64,000 bases of DNA from Bradyrhizobium sp. Arg816 (GTDB lineage: Bacteria > Pseudomonadota > Alphaproteobacteria > Rhizobiales > Xanthobacteraceae), in contig NZ_JAPRAQ010000009.1 in NCBI RefSeq assembly GCF_029989365.1, positions 280,781-344,780 on the forward strand. The letters are read 5' to 3'. Below the pieces are notes generated by a model. It was not told the origin of the DNA, did no database searches, and saw only the letters and a list, made by a program, of their open reading frames with translations. Positions 55,808 to 64,000 of the stretch are shown piece by piece. Numbering within the stretch: position 1 is the first letter of the stretch; every line of letters begins with the position of its first letter. The position numbers and the translations under genes are program-made.

Positions 55808-56631
55808 CTCGATCGCCATTCTTCCAAACGGAATTTAGCCTTGCTCATGGACATCTAGGGCGATCAACAGGTTCCGGTTTATTGCCCTATTCGGAAGTGA
55901 TTTTTTGCAAGCCGGCCATCGTACGAAATCCAACCTGGCATGAAAGCCAGGGCACGTGATGCCACGGCGAACATCCGCGACGATCGACGGCTAGTTGGCA
56001 TGAGGTTTTTGAACAGAATGTGACCTCCGGCGTCCATTCTTGAGTGTCGCGCTGATATCCCTCGCCACCATCGGTCGTTGGTCTTGCGACGTAGGTTAAA
56101 ATTCTATGGGACCTTCTCGTCCCGCAATGAACTGTTGTTGGCTGCACGTGAGGCAGGCACTTCGGAATAATTACCATACGTTGGTGGGAGATTGTGGTTT
56201 GTTGAGTGCCACGAACACGCGATCGCGCGCAGCTTCTCATTTCCGAGCCAACCTGAAACGTTGCCGCGTTTCCTCAACTTGAGAACGCTTGCATTGAAAC
56301 TATTGTTCAAGAGCGAAGTGAAAGCGCTGACACTTACTTCTATTCTCAAGAGACGATCGAAGGAGGTTGGAAAATCCTCAAGAAAGCCCGGGTGGCGGGT
56401 GCAAGCGTGTCGGCACTGAGGCTTCGCGGGCCGGAAGGAACTCGGGAGGCGTGTGGGGCTCGCACCGGCTGGCAACTCATTCTTTGCAAGCAAGCTGAGC
56501 TCTGCTCGATTCCGAGGTGCTTCACCATCATATCCTCGACGTCGGCGTCGCTGTTTGGCGCCGACGTCGATGCTTACGAGCAGGCCTGGATGGCTCGAGA
56601 AGTAGTATCGAGCTGGTCAAGATCAAGTCTT
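55808..56631. other. Gene-free stretch
   Basis: 824 bp between the FAD-oxidase remnant and the outer-membrane protein remnant. I see no domain, repeat array or promoter consensus on either strand. Confidence 0.5.
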
Positions 56632-57550
56632 TCAATCGAACTTGTAAGAGGCCTGAAAGAATGTACCCCAGCGCTCCATGCTGTACTTCGCAAATGAGAG
56701 CGAGTGCTCGATGCAGCCGTCGCCGCAGTGCATGGAGCCGGCGTCCCTTTTGGTCCACATGGCCCAATAGCGGCCACCAACGCCAATGCTGAAGTTGTCG
56801 GTGAGGAAGTAGGACAGCAAGCCTTCGAGCTGAGCTCCGCCGCCGCCACTGCCACGTTGTTCCGAAAAGGTGGTCTCATCGCGCAAGAGGTGATTGTCCC
56901 GATGAAATCGGTCCAGGGCAGGTAAGCGATATCGGCGTTAATACGCCAGCGCTCGCTCAGCATGGTTTCGGCGCTCAGACCGATTCGAGGCGCATTCCAT
57001 TGCGTATCCTCGCTTCCAACGATCCTGTTGTCACCCGGCGTCAGACATGGGTGCCGTGGATTAACGAACTCGACGCAACCTGTCCGGTCCGAGCTCTGGC
57101 TGTAATAGGTCCAGCCCACAAACGCACCGACTTTATAGTTCGTACTTCGCAGGAAATCGTAACCGACGTCGGCGGTGTAAGATGTGAACCTTCCGTTTGA
57201 CTGACCGTCAAGGGTGTTCTGGTAAGACCGCTGCTTGTGGGGCACCCAATCTTCATTGTTCATCTTCCCTTTGTTGAAGCGCCCGGTACTAAGAGTGCTC
57301 TTCAGGAAAACTCCCCACGGGTTGTCGACACGGCCGAATAACTCTCCGGAGAATCCGTCCAGTCCATGATACGTGAGCCTTGATATCAGCAAGCCGGGAT
57401 CTTGGTCTTGGTCCGCTGCGCTGTGATCCCACTGGAATCTTCCCCGGCTGAGCCAGAGCCGGGAGCCGCCTTCGAATGACCAGCCGGGCGCGTAGGGGAT
57501 GGGCCGCGCGCTGGCTGGTGCCTTCGTGTACAGTGACGGATTAAACCACT
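56632..57550 (-). pseudogene. C-terminal barrel domain of an outer-membrane protein, frameshifted
   Basis: Immediately beyond the stop of the omp at 57551, an overlapping frame reads VEWFNPSLYTKAPASARPIP, GWSFEGGSRLWLSRGRFQWD, LTYHGLDGFSGELFGRVDNP and VGYDFLRSTNYKVGAFVGWT. Near 56885 it shifts to TTFSEQRGSGGGGAQLEGLL and ends SMERWGTFFQASYKFD at 56632. Aromatic-rich alternating strands ending in F-D point to an outer-membrane barrel. It probably formed one protein with the upstream domain. Confidence 0.7.
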
Positions 57551-58321
57551 CTACGCCTTTAGGTCGGCGTCGAAATGGTAGTTAAGACCAACCTTTGCGA
57601 TGTGGTAGTTGCTGGACAGGCTGGTTGTGTTCGCTGGCAGAATTGCAAGCGGTGGCAGTTGTACTGTCGGAGCCGTTGCCACACTCGGACCGCCAAAATG
57701 CAGATAGTCATACTCGACGTTCACCGACCATGCAGGCGTAATCGCTTGCTCGATGCCCAGCCCGATGACGCTACCGAGACGACCATAGTCGAAATGGGTT
57801 TTCTCCTGGGGCACGTAGCCGGCTTCAAAGTTGTTTACGACGTCGCCTCTATTGTTTTGCCAGGCTACGCCTCCCTTGAGATACGCCAGCGTGTGGCCGA
57901 GTGCGCCAAAAGCGTAGCCAATGCGGCCCGTCCCGGTGGCGAAGAGGTTGGGACCTGCCTTGCAGTTTGCGCTCACAACCGAGCCTGAATGAGCGAGGCA
58001 GGTATTGGTGCCCTCGGAAATAACACCGCTGGCATCCAGTTCGACGCCAAACACCCAGTTGCTGTTCTGCCAGTTGTAGCCGATCTGGCCACCTGCAAGA
58101 AATGCCGGGCTTTCCACGATGCCGCCATAGATCGATGGACCGTAGTGATTGCTGAAGGAGGTTCGGCCGTACCCACCGCCGACGTGTCCGCCGATATAGC
58201 CACCCGACCAGTTCCATACGACCAGCGGCAGCTTCGATTCTAGCTCAAGGCGCGCGTTGGCCGCACCGCTGGCCATGACCGCAATCGTCGTGGCACCCAA
58301 CAGAAGAACTCTCGACTTCAT
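57551..58321 (-). CDS. Omp25/Omp31-type outer-membrane beta-barrel protein
   Basis: 256 residues from ATG at 58321. Signal peptide MKSRVLLLGATTIAVMASGA, then the family pattern NWSGGYIGGHVGGGYGRTSF, LAGGQIGYNWQNSNWVFGVE, GRIGYAFGALGHTLAYLKGG and IAKVGLNYHFDADLKA. A sigma-54 promoter lies 150 bp upstream. Dropping one base at the last codons would join it to the barrel segment that follows, so the stop at 57551 may be secondary; the 256-residue form could still fold as a complete eight-strand barrel. Confidence 0.82.
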   Translation of the reverse strand: MKSRVLLLGATTIAVMASGAANARLELESKLPLVVWNWSGGYIGGHVGGGYGRTSFSNHYGPSIYGGIVESPAFLAGGQIGYNWQNSNWVFGVELDASGVISEGTNTCLAHSGSVVSANCKAGPNLFATGTGRIGYAFGALGHTLAYLKGGVAWQNNRGDVVNNFEAGYVPQEKTHFDYGRLGSVIGLGIEQAITPAWSVNVEYDYLHFGGPSVATAPTVQLPPLAILPANTTSLSSNYHIAKVGLNYHFDADLKA

Positions 58322-58470
58322 CAAAGGCCCTGCACACTTTCCCCGGTCCACACCAGCTTCTTGAGATATCGCCAACGGTGAATCGTCGCGGCAGAACTGA
58401 CACTCGCGGCAACGCGTGCCAGATCTGCTCCGAAAACACCGCACTGCGATCGGTGATGATGCCCGAATGA

Positions 58471-58485
58471 GCAATGCATGTGCCA
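58471..58485 (-). promoter_or_regulatory. Sigma-54 (-24/-12) promoter of the omp gene
   Basis: On the minus strand the site is TGGCACATGCATTGC: TGGCAC-N5-TTGC with GG-N10-GC spacing. The predicted start near 58459 leaves a 5' UTR of about 140 nt before ATG 58321. I found no exact TGT-N10-ACA activator site upstream; a TGT...ACA pair with 13-bp spacing occurs but does not meet the NifA rule. Confidence 0.8.
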
Positions 58486-59011
58486 AACTGAACTTGTATA
58501 TTTTGCAGAGTTTTCGGAAGAGTTTGTCGCGTCAACTTGCCGACTGTCGTCTCAAATCTGACAATCCGAGCTTCCGAAGGTCTCTCCATCGCCCGACATT
58601 TGCGAGGGCAGATCCAATACGCAGCGTTTATAGCTGCGTGGAATATTTGCGCGCCAAAGCGCCGCCAATCGGAAAACAATCAGGGCTTGGGAGTGAGTGG
58701 CGATTGTGATCCCGGATGCTCAAAAGCAACACACACGATGGAGTGGCCGCCGAAATGGAGAAGAACACAGGACTTTCCTGAAACTGATTGCGCTAGGTGA
58801 TTTCAAACGGCAGGTGCCTAGTTGAAGATCACAAAGGGTCAAATGCCGATTGCACGAGCCCTGTGAGCGCAAGCTCGGCGCTAATGACAAAAACTCGCGC
58901 AACTGGATTTGTGACGATCCGGTCGCTGCGTTTCTTGCTATAGTGTCGCGCGCGCCGTGGTGGTGGTGGAAGGCGCAGCCGTCAGACTTCTATCTCACGG
59001 AGCGCACCGCC
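58486..59011. other. Intergenic region upstream of the omp and membrane-protein genes
   Basis: 526 bp between divergent genes. Apart from the sigma-54 promoter at its left border I see no feature; an in-frame extension of the membrane protein to 58850 exists but has no homology to the paralogue. Confidence 0.5.
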
Positions 59012-59437
59012 ATGATCATCCTCGGACCACCACTCGTTATCCTCGTCATCGGCTTGTTCTGTTGGCTGGTGTTCCCGCTTGCTGCTTTCGCACTGCCGCT
59101 CTTCGTTGGCCTGACGATCGGCATCTGGGCCTTCCACACTGGCGCCGGCATGCTTGGTGGCATCGTAACGGGCCTCGTGGCGGGCGGTGTGAGCTTTGGT
59201 GTCGCCCGGCTTGCGCTCGCTCTCGCGCCATGGGCTTGGGTTCGGCTCCTGACCATCCTTCTCTACGTCGCGCCCGCTACCGTCGCGGGCTATAGCGCCA
59301 CATATGGAATCGCCCTGATGACGGTGCCTTCACCAATCTGGCGGACGATATTTGCCGTCGTGGGTGCCATTGCCGTCAGCATCACAGCGTTCATCCGCCT
59401 CACTGGAATGGCCGTAGCCGGACCTGCCCGGCAATGA
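59012..59437 (+). CDS. Small multi-pass membrane protein (right copy)
   Basis: 141 residues from ATG 59012, chosen because hydrophobic similarity to the left copy begins here (FCWLVFPLAAFALPLFVGLT, IGIWAFHTGAG). About four transmembrane segments, no enzymatic motif, function unknown. As at 8447, a DUF736 gene follows, with the same leader between them. Confidence 0.68.
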   Translation: MIILGPPLVILVIGLFCWLVFPLAAFALPLFVGLTIGIWAFHTGAGMLGGIVTGLVAGGVSFGVARLALALAPWAWVRLLTILLYVAPATVAGYSATYGIALMTVPSPIWRTIFAVVGAIAVSITAFIRLTGMAVAGPARQ

Positions 59438-60015
59438 TAGCGCCACTGAAGGCGTCGCGTCGACGGGCGGGACCGCACCAGATATCCGCAATGCTCGCGG
59501 TCCTCACGTCGAAATTCGAACGAGAGGGGCTGGCCGTTGAAGCTCCGATCAACAGCTTGCGCCCCGGCTTCGTCACGATGATCATAGAGGCATGGACCAA
59601 GCGGTCGCATCTCAAAGGATGCGGCGACAATAAAATGTGAACGGGCCGCGCGGCCGACGCGTAATCACGACACCAAATCCGTCCGTTGCTGAAGGGAGAG
59701 GGCGCGTGTCACCATCGAACTCACTTGGCGGCCTCTCGGTGCGTCGAACTCGCCACAAGGCCGAGCGCACCAACGGCCTCTTCGATGGATTGATCTGCCC
59801 GAAGGACGGCTGACGCCTCGATCGCCTAAGGCGCAACAGCGGCGTCACAACTTTCTTCCCCTGCCGGCTGCGCCGTCATTCCTCGCGCGAGCCAAGAAAG
59901 TTGCTCCTTTGCTGTCAGGCTCCTTCGGGGTGCGCGGTCGATCGCCTCCGGCCTGTCGATCACCATCGAGGCCGCAAGGTGCGGGCTCGGAAAACAGAGA
60001 TCAAGGAGAACTACC
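59438..60015 (+). other. Gene-free leader ahead of the second DUF736
   Basis: 578 bp. The last ~240 bp align with the left leader (9180-9417), sharing ATTCCTCGCG, CATCGAGGCCGC and the CAAGGAGAA ribosome-binding region. The first ~330 bp show no gene. Confidence 0.65.
59848..59903 (+). promoter_or_regulatory. Three-helix inverted-repeat element (right copy)
   Basis: Outer stem CAACTTTCTT (59848-59857) pairs with AAGAAAGTTG (59894-59903). Inside lie CGGC-TGC-GCCG and the palindrome CTCGCGCGAG. Helix positions match the left element, but stem sequences differ with pairing kept. It ends 112 bp upstream of DUF736. Confidence 0.65.
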
Positions 60016-60342
60016 ATGGCGACCATCGGCACCTTCAAGAAGGCCGGCAACAACGAGCTCACCGGCGAAATCGTCACCCCCTCGCTCCAGGCCAGGAACG
60101 TCCGGATCGTCCCCGAAACCAACCGATCCGGCGACAACGCACCGTGCCACCGGGTCTATGTCGGCCATGTGGAGATCGGGGCCGCCTGGTCCAAGCGCTC
60201 CAACGAGGACCGCGATTATCTGGGTCTGAAGCTCGACGATCCGAGCTTCACCGCTCCGATCTTCGCCAACCTCTTCGCCGACGAGGAAGGTGAGGGCTTC
60301 AGCCCGATCTGGTCCCGTCCCAGCCGTCGCAACGGCGACTGA
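60016..60342 (+). CDS. DUF736 family protein (right copy)
   Basis: 108 residues from ATG 60016, with AAGGAG upstream. Same family as 9418: GEIVTPSLQARNVRIVPETN, HVEIGAAWSKRSNEDRDYLG, KLDDPSFTAPIFANLF. The two copies differ by scattered substitutions, so they are an old duplication or separate acquisitions rather than a recent copy. Confidence 0.92.
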   Translation: MATIGTFKKAGNNELTGEIVTPSLQARNVRIVPETNRSGDNAPCHRVYVGHVEIGAAWSKRSNEDRDYLGLKLDDPSFTAPIFANLFADEEGEGFSPIWSRPSRRNGD

Positions 60343-60353
60343 CCCCGATCCAC

Positions 60354-60386
60354 AATGCCTCGCCCGGCTGGTCCGGGCGGGGCATT
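60354..60386 (+). terminator. Hairpin terminator after the second DUF736
   Basis: AATGCCTCGCCCGG (60354-60367) pairs with CCGGGCGGGGCATT (60373-60386), 14 bp with one T-G pair, 5-nt loop, 11 bp after the stop. No T tract follows. Confidence 0.7.
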
Positions 60387-60456
60387 ACCTCGCGCAGGAG
60401 CCGGCCGCGATCTTGCTGCAGCGTCGCACCCCGACCATGCGAGCTTCGCAGGACGG

Positions 60457-61035
60457 ATGAACCGATTCTCTCAAGGAGCATTAGTCGCAAGTATCCGCGT
60501 GGGTGATGAGGAAGTCATTTCTGCGCTTCGAGATCGTGTTGGCCGATCGGTGTTTGCACCGGGAAATGATGCGATGGCGATCATCCTGGCGGCCAATCCA
60601 CACCGCGTCTTCATCAGCAGGATCGGGCGAGCAGAGGTGTTTCAACCGATCCCGCCGCCGGGGCCTCACACGCACGTCTTGCCCAAGCTGCTGGCCCATC
60701 GCCGCACGCATGCGGCAACCGAGCCGCTGCCCGATGGTTGGATTCCCTGTGCGCATCTCTATCCCGCGCATCCGCTTCGCGACCAACTCGGTCGAAAGCG
60801 GGAGTTTCAATCGCAATATCAGGGCGCCTTCCAGGCGTTGCTCGAGCGGTATGGCGAGCCGGCTATCGCGACACTCAAGCGAGATGTCGTGGCCGCTGTG
60901 AGGGCGGGGCAAGTCCGGATGCAGTTGTGTTCCGGAACGATCGCGTCGGTAGCGCGACTGTCCGGGTTCGCTCAGGCAACTGGCCGCGACCGGGCCGTTG
61001 TCTTCGACACTGATGGAGTGGCTTGCCGCGTATGA
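60457..61035 (+). CDS. DUF6925-like protein, N-terminally short
   Basis: 192 residues from ATG 60457. VFAPGNDAMAIILAANPHRV, RIGRAEVFQPIPPPGPHTHV and HAATEPLPDGWIPCAHLYPA are the C-terminal half of a family I recognise as DUF6925, found on rhizobial elements. The N-terminal half of normal members is not encoded upstream, so this may be a truncated gene. Function unknown. Confidence 0.6.
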   Translation: MNRFSQGALVASIRVGDEEVISALRDRVGRSVFAPGNDAMAIILAANPHRVFISRIGRAEVFQPIPPPGPHTHVLPKLLAHRRTHAATEPLPDGWIPCAHLYPAHPLRDQLGRKREFQSQYQGAFQALLERYGEPAIATLKRDVVAAVRAGQVRMQLCSGTIASVARLSGFAQATGRDRAVVFDTDGVACRV

Positions 61036-61148
61036 TCGGATCGACCTTTCGGAGCCCGAGAACCCCATGGAAGCCCTTCACTGACGGCCAAAAGGCTGCC
61101 CCGAGGCGGCAAATGCCGCTAGAATTGCTGGAAAGGAGATTTAGCCCA

Positions 61149-61730
61149 ATGGTTTTCAGGGTCTTGCCGCCCACTGCTGACCTTTTCCGCCTGCAGCCGG
61201 TTGACCAGTGTTACGCCCCCATGTTTTGCTTTGGGCTGGTGACGGTGTCTTGCGCACTTGCAAGCTTCGCGTTCGCCTGCGCGACACCGGTTGCGGCATT
61301 TGCGGTCGTCGCCGCCGCGACCCTGCGACTGCGTCCGGCTCTGCTCGTCATGACGGGCGCGTGGCTGGTCAATCAGACGATCGGATTCGGTCTATTGCAC
61401 TATCCGGTCGACGGAAACACGATCGCCTGGGGCTTTCTCATCGGCGCCGCGGCGCTGGGAGCGACGGCCGCAACTTCGGCAGCTCTCCGCGCGCTCCCGC
61501 AAAACCGTACGGCGCTGGTATTGGCGCTGGCATTCGTTTGCGCTTACGCCGCGTATGAGCTCATCCTGTTCACCGCTACGCCTTTCCTGGGTCGCCAAGG
61601 CGCCTTTACATTTGAAATCGTGACGCGGATCGGGCTTCGCAGCGCCGGTTGGCTGATCGGCCTCGTTGCCGTCTGCGAGATTGTCCGGCTGCTCAATCCA
61701 CTCGGGAGTGGGCGTACTTTCTCGACCTGA
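61149..61730 (+). CDS. Multi-pass integral membrane protein
   Basis: 193 residues from ATG 61149, preceded by AAAGGAG. About five transmembrane segments with conserved-looking polar turns (HYPVDGNTIAWGFLIGAAAL). I do not recognise a named family. It lies 260 bp upstream of a cobalamin riboswitch but on the far side from the gene that riboswitch controls, so a role in cobalt or cobalamin handling is only a thought. Confidence 0.65.
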   Translation: MVFRVLPPTADLFRLQPVDQCYAPMFCFGLVTVSCALASFAFACATPVAAFAVVAAATLRLRPALLVMTGAWLVNQTIGFGLLHYPVDGNTIAWGFLIGAAALGATAATSAALRALPQNRTALVLALAFVCAYAAYELILFTATPFLGRQGAFTFEIVTRIGLRSAGWLIGLVAVCEIVRLLNPLGSGRTFST

Positions 61731-61989
61731 ACGACGAGACACACTGGCGCGGCGACATCGCGTCTTTGGACCATTCAGTCAGCGGGCGCCGCGCGATCTG
61801 CGCCGCGCATTGAGAGGATTTCGCAACTGCTCGGCGTCGAACCGCAGGGCCACTAACTTCGCGCAGCTCGATCGCTGCACGGCTGAGGTCTGGCCAAGCC
61901 ACCGGCCGGAACTCCCACATCCCACAGCCAATGTGAGCGCAGCCTTCAAACGAATCGTTGACACTCGCTCGCGAATATCACTACATGTG
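61731..61989. other. Intergenic region at the probable right border
   Basis: 259 bp with no gene. I searched it for a copy of the tRNA-His 3' end, which would mark an attachment site, and found none. Confidence 0.5.
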
Positions 61990-62190
61990 GCCGTCACGGT
62001 TCCGCTGGATCGCAAGATTTAGTGGCTAAGAGGGAAGCCGGTGAACTGCGCCAGAAGGCGCGGAATTCCGGCGCTGCCCCCGCAACTGTCAGCAGCGAGC
62101 TGCTTCCAACAATCGTCACTGGTGCTTTCGTGCCGGGAAGACGGGAAGAAAGCTATGACCTGCGAGCCAGGAGACCTGCCGTGACAATCT
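61990..62190 (+). promoter_or_regulatory. Cobalamin (B12) riboswitch
   Basis: Contains the family landmarks in order: ACGGTTCC near 61996, GGGAAGCCGGTGAA near 62030, the B12-box segment GCTGCCCCCGCAACTGT near 62072, and the closing GAGCCAGGAGACCTGCCGT near 62164. Adenosylcobalamin binding normally reduces expression of the downstream gene, here a ribonucleotide reductase 130 bp away. Confidence 0.93.
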
Positions 62191-62319
62191 GAACGTCCAC
62201 GGGCGGGGTGTCCGGCGGTCGCTTGCATGCACCGTCCGGCGCTTTGCTGCCGGCGTTTCTGCGGCGTCCTTCCTTCCAGCCCCGTTCAAGCACAACGCGC
62301 GCATCACGGGGCCTATTGA

Positions 62320-64000
62320 TGTCACTGAACTTGCACGACGCGGAAGGCGCTTCCGCACCCATCATCAAGTTGCGTCCACAGTCGCTTGCGGCTGCTTCCA
62401 GCGCACCCGCTATGCAGATCATCCGCCGCAACGGCAAGGTCTCGCCATTCGATTCCGCCAAGATCTCGGTCGCCATGACAAAAGCATTCCTGGCGGTGGA
62501 AGGCACCACCGCTGTTGCTTCGCGCCGCGTCCATGACAGCGTCGAGCAACTGACCGCCGAAGTCGTCACAGCGCTGATGCGGCGCGCGGGCGAGGGGCGT
62601 ACCTTCCATATCGAGGACGTGCAGGACCAGGTCGAGCTCGCCTTGATGCGCAGCGAGCACCACAAGGTCGCGCGCGCCTATGTGCTGTACCGCGAGGAGC
62701 GGTCGCGCCGGCGCGCCGAGGAGGCGGCCGCGGAGGCGACGCCCGCTGTCGCACCGGCACTTCATGTCACGCTGGCCGACGGCTCGCGCGTCGGTCTCGA
62801 CAGCAAGCGGCTCGCGCTGATTATCGGCGAGGCCTGCGCCGGCCTCGACGGCGTTTCCGCTGCCCCCGTGCTCGCTGAGACCACCCGCAATCTCTACGAC
62901 GGCATCAGCCAGGACGAACTCGCGCTGGCCTCGATCATGGCCGCTCGCACCCTGGTCGAACAGGAGCCGAACTACGCCTATGTCAGCGCGCGCCTGCTGC
63001 TGGACAAGTTGCGCGGCGAGGTGCTGTCCTATGTCCATGCCGTGCCGACCTCCGCCTCGCAGGCGGATATGGCCACGCGCTACGCCAACTATTTCCCGGC
63101 CTATGTGAAGACCGGCATCGCTGCCGAACTGCTCGATCCTGAACTGGCCCGCTTCGACCTCGGCCGGATCGCGGCCGCACTCAAGCCCGAGCGCGACCTG
63201 AACTTCCAGTTCCTGGGGCTCCAGACGCTGTACGACCGCTACTTCCTGCACGTCGGCGGCAAGCGGATCGAACTGCCGCAGGCCTTCTTCATGCGCGTCG
63301 CGATGGGTCTTGCGGTTCGCGAGATCGACCGAGAGGCCAAGGCGATCGAGTTCTACGATCTGCTGTCGTCGTTCGACTTCATGGCCTCGACGCCGACGCT
63401 GTTCAATTCGGGTACGCTGCGTCCGCAATTGTCGTCCTGCTTCCTCACGACAGTCTCGGACGACCTCGACGGCATCTTCAAGTCGATCAAGGACAACGCA
63501 CTGCTGGCAAAATATTCCGGCGGCCTCGGCAACGACTGGACGCCGGTCCGTGGTCTCGGTGCCCACATCAAGGGCACCAACGGCGAGAGCCAGGGCATCA
63601 TCCCGTTCCTGAAGGTCGCCAACGATACCGCGATTGCCGTCAACCAGGGCGGCAAGCGCAAGGGCGCGGTCTGCGCCTATCTGGAGACCTGGCACGTCGA
63701 CATCGAAGAATTCCTCGACCTGCGCAAGAACACCGGGGACGACCGCCGGCGTACCCACGACATGAACACGGCCAATTGGGTGCCGGACCTGTTCATGCAG
63801 CGCGTCGATGTCGATGGCGAATGGACGCTGTTTTCGCCGGACGAGACGCCCGATTTGCACGATCTCTACGGTAAGGCGTTCAAGTCGGCTTACGAGGCCT
63901 ATGAGGCCAGGGCGAAAGCCGGCGGCATGCGCGTCTTCAAGACCGTGCGCGCGAGCGACCTCTGGCGTCGCATGCTGACCATGCTGTTCGAGACCGGTCA
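62320..64000 (+). CDS. nrdA: Ribonucleoside-diphosphate reductase large subunit, 5' part
   Basis: 560 codons from ATG 62320, open at the right window edge. It reduces ribonucleotides to deoxyribonucleotides. An ATP-cone allosteric domain occupies roughly residues 30-125 (MQIIRRNGKVSPFDSAKISV), followed by the catalytic barrel with the first redox Cys in PQLSSCFLTTVSDDLDG and YSGGLGNDWTPVRGLGAHIK, HDMNTANWVPDLFMQRV. The sequence is class I-like (needing an NrdB partner) rather than the long B12-dependent NrdJ. A B12 riboswitch precedes it. Confidence 0.88.

Noticed and set aside
58486..58800. NifA upstream activator (TGT-N10-ACA) near the omp promoter
   Set aside because: The closest pair has 13 bp between the half-sites; no 10-bp-spaced pair was found.
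61731..62000. Right attachment site repeating the tRNA-His 3' end
   Set aside because: No match to the T-arm/acceptor sequence (TTCGAGCCCACCCAACTG) could be seen here or elsewhere in the accessory region.
62322..63860. 512-codon minus-strand open frame opposite nrdA
   Set aside because: Antisense to a strongly conserved reductase sequence; no homology or start signals.

Overview
The window looks like a Bradyrhizobium-type alphaproteobacterial chromosome carrying a mobile, symbiosis-island-like segment. The pointers are a trb/tra conjugation cluster typical of rhizobial integrative elements, the rhizobial gibberellin operon, two phasin genes, and a tRNA-His of the alphaproteobacterial kind (A73, no encoded G-1). 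The strain itself cannot be named from this sequence.

Layout. (1) 1-7.75 kb is core-like: thiolase C-terminus, an FAD hydroxylase, a large PAS histidine kinase, two phasins and tRNA-His. (2) 7.8-14.9 kb begins immediately after the tRNA with gene scraps (tenA-like, SnoaL-like), then element housekeeping: a membrane protein, DUF736, an XRE regulator with a double palindromic operator, a broken DUF2285 regulator, an AlpA-like protein, RepA followed by three iteron-like repeats, DUF2840, TraF peptidase and a lytic transglycosylase. (3) 15.1-18.3 kb holds two IS110-family copies, both frameshifted. (4) 18.3-33.8 kb is a relaxase, TraG/VirD4, an RHH protein and a trbBCDEJKLFGI cluster, interrupted between the RHH gene and trbB by an MFS transporter gene flanked by a 21-bp direct repeat. 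(5) 34-37.5 kb carries a TauD-type dioxygenase behind a consensus sigma-54 promoter, then decayed HAD, PaiB-like and DUF433/PIN genes. (6) 37.5-47.1 kb is the gibberellin operon (cyp112, cyp114-ferredoxin fusion, sdr, cyp117, ggps, cps, ks, broken idi). (7) 47.3-58.5 kb mixes an intact type III polyketide synthase, an intact diaminopropionate ammonia-lyase-like gene and an Lrp regulator with many pseudogenes (integrase scrap, outer-membrane proteins, aminotransferase, GntR, FAD oxidoreductase). A second consensus sigma-54 promoter precedes an outer-membrane protein gene. (8) 59-61.7 kb has a second copy of the membrane protein/leader/DUF736 module, then a DUF6925-like gene and a membrane protein. 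(9) 62-64 kb is core-like: a cobalamin riboswitch ahead of a ribonucleotide reductase large-subunit gene that runs off the window.

How it works together. The Tra/Trb genes encode an apparently complete conjugation machine (relaxase, coupling protein, VirB4/VirB11 ATPases, pilin and pilin peptidase), but no intact integrase lies in the window. The gibberellin genes should carry geranylgeranyl diphosphate through ent-kaurene to GA9; the enzyme for the last step to GA4 (CYP115) is not visible. The two direct-orientation DUF736 modules, about 50 kb apart, bracket nearly all of the accessory DNA.

Most unexpected signals: a branched inverted-repeat element in both DUF736 leaders whose three helices are kept while their sequences differ; two isolated sigma-54 promoters in otherwise decaying DNA; and the repeat-flanked transporter inside the trb region.
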